Shown in pieces: positions 9,142 through 17,990 of a DNA stretch of 64,000 nucleotides. Each line of letters starts with the position of its first letter. Within the stretch, counting starts at the first letter, position 1. The notes below the pieces were generated by a model. It saw nothing but the letters and a program-made list of their open reading frames with translations. It was not told the DNA's origin and ran no database searches. Source of the stretch: Lederbergia sp. NSJ-179 (GTDB lineage Bacteria > Bacillota > Bacilli > Bacillales > Bacillaceae_C). Position numbers and translations under genes: made by a program. Location: NCBI RefSeq assembly GCF_022867885.1, contig NZ_JALIFP010000003.1, forward strand, positions 143,477-207,476, read 5' to 3'.

Positions 9142-9287
9142 CTATGATATGAGTTTTTTCAGTTACGATTATAGGTTTTACAACAAATCTTAATTAAGAA
9201 ATATTTAATAAATTGGTTAGAAGGATTTTAGAAGTAAGCTGTATCTTATGAATAGGGAAGGCAATCTTGTTTAAGAAGAGAGGGAAG

Positions 9288-9703
9288 ATGATGCCAGAAT
9301 TAAATACGAAACGAGTACAAATAGGGCATTATTGTTTTTTCTTGTTGGCCGTTATTTTTACATTTTTATAATGGTGCAAATTTTTTATGCAGGGTGGGCC
9401 ATTTTTGTTGAGGCTAGTGCATGGTCAAAACATATGATGTTTATTCATTTATTTGGTTTTAACCTTCCTATATTCATGCTCATCATCGCATGGATCGGGA
9501 AAATGCCGCGCTGGTCGTATGGACACGTAATAGGCTTAATGGGCTGGGTTTTCGTTATGTATTTTACTGGGAATATGCGTGGGAATCTTCCGATTATGGC
9601 TGCGCTTCATCCTATCATGGCCATGCTGTTATCGATGCATTCAAGTGTGCTTGTTTGGAAAGTAGGAAATTTCATTTTTAAAAAGAAGGAGCGAGCGGTA
9701 TGA
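9288..9703 (+). pseudogene. DUF6220-like membrane protein, frameshifted
   Basis: Reading starts at ATG 9288 after AGAGAGGGAAG and gives MMPELNTKRVQIG followed by a hydrophobic helix, but meets TAA at 9369. The remainder is open in the -1 frame (MVQIFYAGWAIFVEASAWSK, then three more helices), ending at 9703. Both parts fit one small four-helix DUF6220-type protein. The break lies in a T-rich run near 9354-9370. The downstream part has no ribosome-binding site at its TTG (9332). Mutation and base-calling error cannot be distinguished here. Confidence 0.65.
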
Positions 9704-9906
9704 GAACGTTATTGTCCATTCTTGTTGGAATTGTAGGGGGCTTTGTACTTGGCATTGCCTTATCCAGTTTTATCGGGGTTTTTACCTATATGATGTTTGA
9801 TCAACCATTTGGAATTAAATTTCTTCCCTATTTTACGGCGTTATTTTGCGCCATTCTTATCCCGATGTGGGAACAAAGAAGAATTAAACAGAAGTCTGGC
9901 GATTAA
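9700..9906 (+). CDS. DUF5957-like small membrane protein
   Basis: A 68-residue protein with two hydrophobic helices (about 5-33 and 43-57), containing GGFVLGIALSSFIG and FDQPFGIKFLPYFTA, as in the DUF5957 family of bacilli. Its ATG overlaps the stop of the preceding frame by four bases (ATGA), so the two were a translationally coupled pair. Function is unknown. Confidence 0.8.
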   Translation: MRTLLSILVGIVGGFVLGIALSSFIGVFTYMMFDQPFGIKFLPYFTALFCAILIPMWEQRRIKQKSGD

Positions 9907-9927
9907 TATCCCTATGATTTTGATCCA

Positions 9928-9964
9928 ACGCTCCATAAGATTGATTGATGGAGCGTATTTTTTA
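9928..9964 (+). terminator. Rho-independent terminator
   Basis: ACGCTCCAT (9928-9936) pairs with ATGGAGCGT (9948-9956), followed by ATTTTTTATT. It ends the DUF6220/DUF5957 transcript. Confidence 0.88.
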
Positions 9965-9969
9965 TTGCT

Positions 9970-10380
9970 TCAATTTTCTCGAGGAATGATAAAGCCATTT
10001 GAAATGGGATGAAAACCAAGCTTAGGGTAATAATCCATCGCTGTAGGTGCTGATAATAAAATGAGGGCAACTTGTTCACCTAGCTGTTCTTGCAGTTGTT
10101 GAACAAGCTTTTTTCCGATTCCTCGTTTTTGATACTGTTGATCTACAGCTAAATCAGATAAATAACAGCAATAGCTAAAGTCGGTGATCGCCCTTGCGAT
10201 ACCAACCAGTCTATCCTTATCCCAAGCCGAATAGGTGATGTCGGCGTGATCAATCATTTTCTGAAGACGTGGAAGATCTTCATAAGGTCTTTTGATTCCA
10301 GAAGCCTGAAATAAGCGGGATAATTCTTTTGGAGTTATGATTGCATTTTTGGTGTACGTAATCGTATTTTTTGTGTTCAT
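9970..10380 (-). CDS. GNAT-family N-acetyltransferase
   Basis: A 136-residue single-domain acetyltransferase. The central beta strands give LVGIARAITD and the acetyl-CoA loop is QYQKRGIGKKLVQQL; the C-terminal motif is DYYPKLGFHP. GGAGCC lies a few bases before ATG 10380. It is a monocistronic gene facing the preceding operon. The substrate is unknown. Confidence 0.9.
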   Translation of the reverse strand: MNTKNTITYTKNAIITPKELSRLFQASGIKRPYEDLPRLQKMIDHADITYSAWDKDRLVGIARAITDFSYCCYLSDLAVDQQYQKRGIGKKLVQQLQEQLGEQVALILLSAPTAMDYYPKLGFHPISNGFIIPREN

Positions 10381-10512
10381 GATTGGCTCCTTTTTAACTT
10401 AGCATATAAGGGATGTTCTTTTGATGTCAATATCGTTTGAATATTTATTCCAGCTCAAAACGAATCTTTTTTTCGGAAATTCCGTATACTTTGATAGAAG
10501 AATGTAAAGGAT

Positions 10513-11232
10513 GTGTCGTATTTGGCCGAATATGAAGAGAAAGTCAGAGATGAGCTTGCCCTTTGGCAGAGAAAAATATTGAAACGATCGAGCCTTTTGA
10601 ATCGAGTGTCGAAACAAACCCAAACGAAAGTGAATCGTTTGATTCCAGAAAAGATTCACCATGTGATGACCGAGAGTATCAAAAATATGGTGAAAGCGAC
10701 TCTTGTTGGCTCCAATGTGACGACAAAGAAAAGGGAGTCAATAGAGGTAAATCTTTTCGAGCAGGATGAACAATTGAAAGAAAAACTTTCAACCTACCGA
10801 AAAACTGCAGTCATTGAGGGAGCTGGTACAGGTGCAGGCGGCATTTTGCTTGGACTTGCTGACTTTCCTTTATTATTGTCGATTAAAATGAAATTTTTAT
10901 TTGAAGCGGCTGCGATTTACGGATTTGATACCAATAAATATGAAGAACGTCTTTTTATCCTCCATGTATTCCAGTTAGCTTTTTCTAGTGATGAAAAAAG
11001 AAAAGAAGTTTTCGATACGATGAAAAATTGGGAAACAAAGAAGCAGGAGCTCCTTGATGTTGATTGGCGTGTTTTCCAACAAGAATATCGAGATTATATT
11101 GATTTAGCGAAAATGCTCCAATTAATTCCTGGAATAGGCGCTGTTGTCGGAGCATATGCCAATTATAATTTACTGGATCAGCTTGGAGAAACAGCGATGA
11201 ATGCCTATCGGCTGCGGCTATTAGGTGTCTAA
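10513..11232 (+). CDS. EcsC-family protein
   Basis: A 239-residue protein of the EcsC family with the glycine-rich hydrophobic segment EGAGTGAGGILLGLADFPLLLSI near the middle and a second one (LQLIPGIGAVVGAYANYNLL) near the C terminus. The family takes its name from ecsC of the ecsABC operon, but there are no ABC genes here. GTG 10513 sits two bases after AAAGG; TTG 10522 has better spacing and is an equally good start. Function is unknown. Confidence 0.85.
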   Translation: MSYLAEYEEKVRDELALWQRKILKRSSLLNRVSKQTQTKVNRLIPEKIHHVMTESIKNMVKATLVGSNVTTKKRESIEVNLFEQDEQLKEKLSTYRKTAVIEGAGTGAGGILLGLADFPLLLSIKMKFLFEAAAIYGFDTNKYEERLFILHVFQLAFSSDEKRKEVFDTMKNWETKKQELLDVDWRVFQQEYRDYIDLAKMLQLIPGIGAVVGAYANYNLLDQLGETAMNAYRLRLLGV

Positions 11233-11251
11233 AAAGAAAGGAGGAAATGCA

Positions 11252-11773
11252 ATGGAAGAAAGTAGAATATCCATTCGTACTTTGATGAAGGACGATTTTG
11301 CTACAATCGCACGGGCCTTTCAAGATCAAGGTTGGCAGAAGCCAGCTTCCCAATATGAACGCTATTATCAGGAGCAACTCAATGGAGAGAGAGTCGTTCT
11401 TATAGCTGAATATTCAAACCAGTTTGCGGGCTATGTAACGATAAAATGGGAATCGACTTATCCGCCATTTTCTGAAAAGGAGATTCCAGAAATAGTGGAT
11501 TTGAATGTATTGATCAACGATCAAAATAAGGGAATTGCCACCGTGCTTATGGATGAAGCGGAGAAAATAGTCAAAGAAAAAAGTGCTGTAATTGGGATTG
11601 GTTTTGGGCTAACAGGAGACTATGGTGCGGCCCAACGCTTGTATGTAAAAAGAGGCTATATTCCTGATGGACTCGGAATCTCGCAAAGTGGAAAAATATT
11701 GAAACGTGGAGATCAGGTACAGGTAGATGATGATCTAGCATTATATTTAACAAAATCCCTACATAACGTGTAG
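11252..11773 (+). CDS. GNAT-family N-acetyltransferase
   Basis: A 173-residue acetyltransferase with VDLNVLINDQNKGIATVLMDEAE as the acetyl-CoA binding motif and GAAQRLYVKRGYIPDG near the C terminus. ATG 11252 is seven bases after a strong AAAGGAGG. It starts 20 bases after the EcsC-family gene and may share its transcript. Substrate unknown. Confidence 0.9.
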   Translation: MEESRISIRTLMKDDFATIARAFQDQGWQKPASQYERYYQEQLNGERVVLIAEYSNQFAGYVTIKWESTYPPFSEKEIPEIVDLNVLINDQNKGIATVLMDEAEKIVKEKSAVIGIGFGLTGDYGAAQRLYVKRGYIPDGLGISQSGKILKRGDQVQVDDDLALYLTKSLHNV

Positions 11774-11981
11774 ACGGGATCCATAGTTATTTAGTTTGTC
11801 AAGACTTTGTGATGGGGCAAGTATCATTCAGACTTCTACATAATCTATTGCGGGGCCGAAGTCAGAATCCCGTTCATGGAAAAATATGGCATTCACAACG
11901 ATCTTCCTATTTCCAATCAGGCCTGATTAAGGTAGCATGAACCCAAGAAAAAATGGTTCGTTTGGGGAGGGATGTGAATTG

Positions 11982-13952
11982 ATGGAGGGGAAAATCGGCA
12001 AATTTCGCCATACAATAAGATCAACTCTAGATAGAATGGATACGGTTTGGCAGAACTTTATTCGGAAATATCCAGCGGTCGTCTATCTATATATGATTCT
12101 ATCCTGGCTTTTAGTCATTGCTTTTCTCATTAGTCTTTTTGTCTTTGAGGATTCACGGAAGATGACAATCCAATTTTTATGGTCTTTCTACGTAATTCTG
12201 CAATTCTGGCTGCTTTGTCGGAGTAAGACGTTGTCATGGAAGCAATATACCCGTTTTTTCATTGCTGGTGCCTGGGCCATCGTACCTTTGACAAATGTGG
12301 CCGTGCTTTTGATGACAAAGCTATTTGGAGGCTCGACCTCTGATTTTTGGAGTATGTCGATTGTCACACCGATTATGGAAGAGGTTATCAAGCTGTTGCC
12401 GCTTGGTATGTACTTATTCTTATCAAGGCGTGCCTCCTCTTTGAGTCTTGTGGACTATGCCTTAATTGGAGCAGCATCAGGTGCGGGATTTCAATTGATG
12501 GAGGAATTTGCAAGAAGGATCGCTTCAGGGAATATGTATGGTTCTACCCTTTTGGGCGGCACTGTACTCCATTGGGATCTGTTTACGCTTTTTCCTGGGC
12601 ATTTTGAAGAAAGCTTTTTACCTACGCAAATGTCGGCTGGGCATGGTTTATTGACTGCTATGATTACGCTTGCAGTTGGTTTTGCTATAAGGTTTAAAAG
12701 TAAATTCACTAAGTATCTATTCCTATTTCCTGGCATCTGTCTTTTCATCGCGATTTTGGATCATGCTTTGTGGAATGGAAGCTACCAATTTCCAGATTGG
12801 ATTCGGGCTATTCATGACTTAATGGGAAGTGGCTATCGAACGAAAACTTGGTTTTTGATGATGTTAGGTATGGCTTTAATCATTGATTATGCCGATCTAA
12901 ATAGAAATAAGGAGCAGATCCCGAGGCTACCGCATGAAAAAGTCATTAACCCATTCTCTGAAATCTGGAATTTGATCATTGCTTTTTTCAAAAGTCGCCA
13001 GCATTATGGGTTTTTGTTGCATTTTTATCGAGAGCGTCGAGAGTTCAACTTGACTCTCCTCTATGGAAACAGCGAAGCTAAGGAGACGCGTCTTCCGCAA
13101 TTAACGAAAAATGTTGAAAAATATTATCAAATTATTCTAGCGATTGCCGCGACGCTTTTAGTGATAATGATGTACAGCGGATGGGAATATGTAGCTAGTG
13201 GTTACGAGGCCTGTTTCGCCTGTCTATTTGATAGCCTACAAAATTGGTGGGATGGATTATCTGGTTGGGAAAAAGGAGCCATTTTTGCAGGAGCGTTCGC
13301 TTTAACGGTTCCATTTTTAGGTGTCTGGTCTGCGCTTGCAGCTGCTTCAACTGGAATTGGTCTCGCTGCAAGTGGAAAAGAGATTGCGGATGTGATCCGC
13401 CATCCGAAAAAGCTCATGAGCCCTGAATATGCGGCGGCCTCAGTGCTGACGATTGGTATGAGCCGGCTTCCTTTTGGTAAAATTGTTTCCAAGAAAATAT
13501 TAAAAGCAGGAAAAGGAATTGAACGCTTTGAGCTTACAACGGCTAGTGGTTTAACGTATCGAACATCTATTGGCAGTAAGGGAGAGCTTCTCTCAGTTTT
13601 CGCAAAAATCGAAAAGCGCCATTTGGGAAAAGGGACGCAAACCAATAGTGCCTCAAGAAAATATGTAAGAAAGCTTGGAAAGTCAACAGATGATGCTGGG
13701 CATGCGATTGGCAATAATCTTGGGGGACTCGGCAATAAGTATTCTGGGAATATTTTTCCGCAAAATCTGGGTATAAACAGGGGAGCATTTCGGGAATTTG
13801 AAAAATTAATTGCCAAAGAAGTAGCAGCGAATAAAAATGTATTTGTCCGGGTTGTCCCTAAATATGCGGCTGGTTCGACGAGACCTTATGAGATAGCCTA
13901 TCATGTAAGAATTGACGGAGTAACGATTAAGCGAGTTTTCCCAAATCCATAA
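11982..13952 (+). CDS. PrsW-like membrane protease fused to C-terminal nuclease domain
   Basis: A 656-residue two-part protein. Residues about 30-300 form a multi-helix membrane region with PrsW/CAAX-type signatures: EEVIK (E133, E134, K137), a second acidic pair in FQLMEEF (E174, E175), AGHGLL (H221) and DHALWN (D260, H261). Two more hydrophobic stretches (about 384-400 and 433-462) follow. The last 110 residues resemble the DNA/RNA non-specific endonuclease type of polymorphic toxins: DDAGHAIGNNLGG (H574), NIFPQN and NRGAFREFE. ATG 11982 is 11 bases after GGGGAGG; TTG 11979 and ATG 11937 are alternatives. The next gene starts 21 bases downstream. A membrane-anchored toxin released or exported by the cell is one reading. 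Confidence 0.75.
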   Translation: MEGKIGKFRHTIRSTLDRMDTVWQNFIRKYPAVVYLYMILSWLLVIAFLISLFVFEDSRKMTIQFLWSFYVILQFWLLCRSKTLSWKQYTRFFIAGAWAIVPLTNVAVLLMTKLFGGSTSDFWSMSIVTPIMEEVIKLLPLGMYLFLSRRASSLSLVDYALIGAASGAGFQLMEEFARRIASGNMYGSTLLGGTVLHWDLFTLFPGHFEESFLPTQMSAGHGLLTAMITLAVGFAIRFKSKFTKYLFLFPGICLFIAILDHALWNGSYQFPDWIRAIHDLMGSGYRTKTWFLMMLGMALIIDYADLNRNKEQIPRLPHEKVINPFSEIWNLIIAFFKSRQHYGFLLHFYRERREFNLTLLYGNSEAKETRLPQLTKNVEKYYQIILAIAATLLVIMMYSGWEYVASGYEACFACLFDSLQNWWDGLSGWEKGAIFAGAFALTVPFLGVWSALAAASTGIGLAASGKEIADVIRHPKKLMSPEYAAASVLTIGMSRLPFGKIVSKKILKAGKGIERFELTTASGLTYRTSIGSKGELLSVFAKIEKRHLGKGTQTNSASRKYVRKLGKSTDDAGHAIGNNLGGLGNKYSGNIFPQNLGINRGAFREFEKLIAKEVAANKNVFVRVVPKYAAGSTRPYEIAYHVRIDGVTIKRVFPNP

Positions 13953-13973
13953 ATGACAGGGAGTTGAAGAAAA

Positions 13974-14666
13974 ATGTCCGGTTATGTTTTAAAAATAGAT
14001 GAGACAGAGCAACAGCAAAAAGAAAGCGATCATTCTTTTATTGGTGGTCAGCCTCGACTTCCAGAGGATAGGCCAATACCTCATTGTCAATTATGCGGTA
14101 CGGAACAAACCTTCTTTTTTCAAGTCGCCTTTCCAGAAGGTCATTTATGGGAAGGGTTGACAATGGCTGTTTTTCACTGCACAAGCTGTGCTCATGAGGG
14201 GGAGCGTATTCCGGAAATATTGCCAGTTCCTTTAAAAGGGGCCGATATTCCGAAGGGCTTTCTTGAGTCCTACCAACGAAATTTTAAAATTGAAGTCTTT
14301 GCGACGAAAGATGGGATGGTTCGAAAAGATTATCAAGAAAAAATTCAATTTAAACGTTGGATACTTGAGGCTGTAAACGGAGACCCCGAGGCTAATAAAG
14401 TGGGCGGGAAGCCTAATTGGCTTTTGGAAGATGAAGCGCCAGCCACTTATGATGGAAAAGTACCGATGTTTTTCCTTATGCAATTAATGGAGGATTTTCA
14501 GTTTGAAATTGTGGAAGATGCTCCACCGCAAATGCAAATTGGGTTGAGAGGTAACCCTGAGCCTTCTCAGGAACGGTATTATGAGCTTTTTCTAGCCAAT
14601 CAGCTTTATTTTTTCGGAACGGAAGAAAAATCAGACCCGCTAGTTTATGTATTGACACAGATTTAG
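13974..14666 (+). CDS. Hypothetical protein, possible immunity partner of upstream nuclease
   Basis: A 230-residue soluble, acidic protein that I cannot assign to a family with certainty. Near the N terminus are GGQPRLPEDRPIPHC and two CxxC pairs (CQLCG near residue 39, CTSCA near 69), which look like a zinc ribbon; the opening resembles DUF1963/YwqG-type proteins. There is no signal peptide or membrane helix. It starts 21 bases after the nuclease-fusion gene with AGGGAG before the ATG. Toxin-then-immunity order is usual in polymorphic toxin loci, so a neutralising role is inferred from position alone. Confidence 0.6.
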   Translation: MSGYVLKIDETEQQQKESDHSFIGGQPRLPEDRPIPHCQLCGTEQTFFFQVAFPEGHLWEGLTMAVFHCTSCAHEGERIPEILPVPLKGADIPKGFLESYQRNFKIEVFATKDGMVRKDYQEKIQFKRWILEAVNGDPEANKVGGKPNWLLEDEAPATYDGKVPMFFLMQLMEDFQFEIVEDAPPQMQIGLRGNPEPSQERYYELFLANQLYFFGTEEKSDPLVYVLTQI

Positions 14667-14831
14667 AGAGAGGCATCCATAGAACAACTCCTCGATCATG
14701 AATAATCGTATTTCGAAAGCAGTACACATTTTCTTGGCGCATGAAAAGTTCCGCTTTTTCCCAGAAAAGGGGATTTACCTTAGTATGGTGAAAAGATAAA
14801 AAAGAGAAAATTTTGAGAGGAGCTTCATATT

Positions 14832-15848
14832 TTGGAAAATCCTATTTATCATCGCTTACAACCTGCCCCTGTTCAAGGGGGATACAAAGAGGAAGATTAT
14901 TTTATTTGGTGTGGATCATGTGTGAAAGGGGAAGACGGAAGATATCATTTATTTGCATCGCGTTGGAAAAGAGATCTTGGTTTTGGTGCCAATTGGCTGT
15001 TTAATTGTGAAGTTGTTCGTGCTTCCAGTGATAATCCGGAAGGCCCGTACCGCTTTGAGGAAGTGGTATTGGAACGAAGGGAACGCACCTATTTTGACGG
15101 AATGAATCAACATAACCCTTATATTCAGTATTGGAACGGTACGTATTATCTTTATTATATGGGTACAACATTCGGCGGCCCTATCCCAACGCCGGAAAAC
15201 CCGCCGTCCAGTGAGCGTGTATTAGAGGTTTGGAATAATAAGCGTATAGGCCTTGCGACAGCAACTTCTGTATTCGGCCCTTGGGAGCGATTGGATAAAC
15301 CCTTACTGGAACCTCGGCCCGGTAAATGGGATTGTACGATCACGACCAACCCTGCTGTGACGATTTTGCCTGATGGGACAACTTATATGATCTATAAATC
15401 GAGAGAGTATGCGGGTGCCACGCTTCAATTAGGGGTTGCGATCGCGGATCAACCTGAGGGGCCGTTTCGACGCCTTGCAGATGATCCCATCCTTAACTTC
15501 TCGGATCCTGATTTGCATGTAGAAGATCCCTTCTTATGGTATTCCGACAATCAATTCCATCTATTGGTTAAAGATGACTTTAAAAATAATTCCAATGGTT
15601 TAACGGGAGAATGGGGCGCTGGTGTCTATGCAAGCAGCACAGATTGCGTACATTGGGATATTCACAAGGGAAAAGCCTATTCACGGACAGTGAACTGGGA
15701 TGATGGTACTCAGAAACAAATGACGAATTTGGAAAGACCTTTTTTATTAATAGAAAATAATGTCCCTACCCATCTTTTTGCAGCGACTGGCATCGGGGAA
15801 GTATGGAATTTCGACCATACATGGAATATGGTTATTCCTCTTTCTTGA
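14832..15848 (+). CDS. GH43-like five-bladed beta-propeller glycosidase
   Basis: A 338-residue protein without signal peptide, probably cytoplasmic. Its repeated blades show glycosidase clan GH-F features: an early Asp/Gly-rich strand (KGEDGRYHLFASRW), the central YWNGTYYLYYMGT, and DLHVEDPFLWYSDNQFHLLVKD, where the acid is likely to be catalytic. The nearest concept is a glycoside hydrolase of family 43, but substrate is unclear. The start is TTG 14832, nine bases after GAGAGGAG. It stands alone. Confidence 0.8.
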   Translation: MENPIYHRLQPAPVQGGYKEEDYFIWCGSCVKGEDGRYHLFASRWKRDLGFGANWLFNCEVVRASSDNPEGPYRFEEVVLERRERTYFDGMNQHNPYIQYWNGTYYLYYMGTTFGGPIPTPENPPSSERVLEVWNNKRIGLATATSVFGPWERLDKPLLEPRPGKWDCTITTNPAVTILPDGTTYMIYKSREYAGATLQLGVAIADQPEGPFRRLADDPILNFSDPDLHVEDPFLWYSDNQFHLLVKDDFKNNSNGLTGEWGAGVYASSTDCVHWDIHKGKAYSRTVNWDDGTQKQMTNLERPFLLIENNVPTHLFAATGIGEVWNFDHTWNMVIPLS

Positions 15849-16048
15849 GTAACACGAAAAATTCATTCGTGTAAGGAGATGAGTTCCATTTTGCAATAAA
15901 ACTTGGTTTTGCGATTGTTGTTTAGGCAGATTCCCTTCGTTTTTTCAGGAGAATCTGCTTGTACATTTTCCCCAGAAGTATGAGACATACGCCTTAGCCC
16001 CGCAAACATCCAAATAATTTTTATAAATTCCCCAACACTTTCTCTTTC

Positions 16049-16074
16049 TGAAACGTTATACAAATGAGGACGGG
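16049..16074 (+). promoter_or_regulatory. ECF-sigma-type promoter
   Basis: TGAAAC (16049-16054) followed after 16 bases by CGGG (16071-16074) matches the -35/-10 layout of promoters read by ECF sigma factors of the SigW/SigM type. It precedes the truncated ECF sigma gene by about 40 bases, as expected for autoregulation. Confidence 0.55.
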
Positions 16075-16111
16075 AAAAAACATTACCGAACGCTTGAAAT
16101 GAGATGATTGT

Positions 16112-16474
16112 ATGCTGGTTGAAGCCCTTTACGAAAAACATAACGAAGAGTTGGCACGCTTTGCTCGGTCAATAGCAAGTAATGAGAAGGAAGCAGAGGA
16201 TTTAGTGCAGGATACTTTCTTGAAGGCTCTCACTCACTTGCACTCATTGAGTAAGCTTACTGATTATCAACAGCGAGCTTGGCTTTTTAAAGTACTCCGC
16301 AATCTTCGTTTTGACCGTTTTCGCAAACAGCGTTTCGAAGTTCCGATGAAGGAACAAGATGAACCAATCATCGATTCGGACGATTATACGGCGGTGGAAA
16401 TGGAAGAGTTATTACAAACACTGCCTGCTGATCTAGTTCGTTCTTTGCCAAAGGATGCAAAAGCAATGTATTAG
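16112..16474 (+). pseudogene. ECF sigma factor truncated before region 4
   Basis: The 120-residue product matches an ECF sigma factor through region 2 (EKEAEDLVQDTFLKALTHLHSL; RAWLFKVLRNLRFDRFRKQRFEV) and the linker. Where region 4 should begin (LLQTLP...), it turns into an unrelated tail and stops. Without region 4 it cannot bind a -35 element in the usual way. No anti-sigma gene follows. It is probably a decayed gene. Confidence 0.7.
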
Positions 16475-16634
16475 CTGTGTAGGGAGAGGGAAAGATTAAG
16501 TTTTCTATTTCAGTAAATAATAAATCAGCTCTCACCGTCTAAGGAAAGCTTAAAGGGCAAAAATGAATATTGACCACGACTTTTATGAAAATTTTTTTAA
16601 GTAAAATAAATGTAAAATCTTGATAAGTGAACTC

Positions 16635-16663
16635 TTGTTCGCTGATGCAAAATTTGCTATTCT
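16635..16663 (+). promoter_or_regulatory. Likely SigA promoter of the Rpn-like nuclease gene
   Basis: TTGTTC (16635-16640) and TATTCT (16658-16663) are separated by 17 bases, about 50 bases before the start codon. The match is moderate. Confidence 0.45.
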
Positions 16664-16711
16664 ATAGTTAGATATACACCTCGGCAAAGTCCTCACAAAA
16701 ATACGAGGGAT

Positions 16712-17935
16712 GTGTTTTATGTGGCAATGGCTAAACAATTTTATGAAGGAACTACTGTTTACACGGCACTAATTCACGAAGACTCCACTGATTACAATAA
16801 GAGACAAACCAATCCAGAACTACTCAAACGAATACCACTAGGGAAACTAATGGATCTGAAGATAGATTATGCCTTCAAGCAATTATTTGGAAGTGAAAAA
16901 AATAAGCATCTTACCTTTGTGTTTTTGAATGCCTTTTTGCAGAAAGCAGGCAGAGGCAAAATCAAAGATATTACTTTTTTGAACACGGAAGTTGGGAGAG
17001 AGTATGCGGATGATAAACTATCTAGAGTAGACATTTTAGTCGTAACTGAACATGGTGAACGAATTAATGTGGAAATTCAATTTTCCAACAAGTACAATAT
17101 GATTAATCGATCCTTATTCTACTGGTCAAGATTGTATACCGAAACATTAAAGAAGAATATGGATTATGATAAATTAAGACCGGTTATTTCGATAAACATT
17201 CTTAACTATAATATATTCGATCAAACTGATCGTTATCATACGATGTATCACTTATATGAGGATAGGGAAAAATTCAAGCTAACCAATACAATGGAATTTC
17301 ACTATATTGAAATGCCTAAGCTTTTAAAGGATTGGAAGGAAGATCGTTTGGATCCCTGGAATGATCTGTTGGTGAGATGGTTATTGTTACTTGGCATTGT
17401 AGATCATCGAAATGGGAAAGTTTATGAAGATATCTATAAAGAACTGGAGGTGATTGCAATGGAGGACAAGACATTGTACTCCGCATTTGAAGGCTGGCAA
17501 GAATTAAGCATGACGGAAGAAGAGGTACGTGCTTATGAAAGTAGACTGAAACAGATCTTGGATGAGGAAGCCTATCGCACGAAAATGGATAAATGGGAAC
17601 AAAAGAATCGGAAAGCAGAAGAGAGAAACCGGAAAGCAGAAGAGAGAAACCGGAAAGCAGAAGAGAGAAACCGGAAAGTGGCAGAGAGAAACCGGGAAGT
17701 GGCAGAGAGAAACCGAAAAAACGAACAAAGGAATCAGGAGAAAGAACAGGTTTTAGAACAAAGAGAAAAAGTGATCACGCAAAAGTTAAAAGAAGCACAA
17801 CAAAGGGAAAGTGAAGCAAAAAGAGAAGTCGCAATCCGTCTACTGAAAGCAAGCATAAATATGGATGTAGTTGTGGAATCAACCGGTTTACAGAGGGAAC
17901 AAATTATTGAGTTACAACGCGAATTGAATAAATAA
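16712..17935 (+). CDS. Rpn/PD-(D/E)XK nuclease family protein with repeat-rich tail
   Basis: A 407-residue protein of the Rpn (recombination-promoting nuclease, PDDEXK_2) family. The N-terminal nuclease core includes LKIDYAFKQLFGSEKN and the metal site VDILVVTEHGERINVEIQF. Residues about 290-370 form a charged coiled coil built from five 7-residue units of the type RKAEERN, encoded by 21-bp tandem repeats. GTG 16712 is very close to GAGGG; GTG 16721 or ATG 16727 are alternatives. Rpn proteins are nucleases tied to recombination, and some act in phage defence. Confidence 0.85.
   Translation: MFYVAMAKQFYEGTTVYTALIHEDSTDYNKRQTNPELLKRIPLGKLMDLKIDYAFKQLFGSEKNKHLTFVFLNAFLQKAGRGKIKDITFLNTEVGREYADDKLSRVDILVVTEHGERINVEIQFSNKYNMINRSLFYWSRLYTETLKKNMDYDKLRPVISINILNYNIFDQTDRYHTMYHLYEDREKFKLTNTMEFHYIEMPKLLKDWKEDRLDPWNDLLVRWLLLLGIVDHRNGKVYEDIYKELEVIAMEDKTLYSAFEGWQELSMTEEEVRAYESRLKQILDEEAYRTKMDKWEQKNRKAEERNRKAEERNRKAEERNRKVAERNREVAERNRKNEQRNQEKEQVLEQREKVITQKLKEAQQRESEAKREVAIRLLKASINMDVVVESTGLQREQIIELQRELNK
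17609..17713 (+). repeat. 21-bp tandem repeat, five copies, in coding sequence
   Basis: Units start at 17609, 17630, 17651, 17672 and 17693. The first three are identical; the last two carry GTGGC in place of GCAGA and a further substitution. Each unit encodes seven residues, so copy-number change preserves the reading frame and alters only the coiled-coil length. Confidence 0.95.
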
Positions 17936-17937
17936 AG

Positions 17938-17983
17938 TCAAAAAATAAAGCCATCATTTAATTGTCTATATCATACGATGGCT
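17938..17983 (-). terminator. Terminator for the Uma2 gene
   Basis: AGCCATC and GATGGCT (17949-17955, 17977-17983) form the stem; on the minus strand the stem runs into TTTATTTTTTG. It lies in the 55-base convergent gap. Confidence 0.7.
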
Positions 17984-17990
17984 GTTCCTA

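Noticed and set aside
13202..13816. A 204-codon minus-strand frame inside the PrsW-nuclease gene
   Set aside because: It is antisense to a well-supported gene, has no ribosome-binding site, and its residues match no family.
17609..17713. CRISPR-like array
   Set aside because: The 21-bp units are directly tandem without spacers and keep the reading frame of the Rpn-like gene, so this is a coding repeat.
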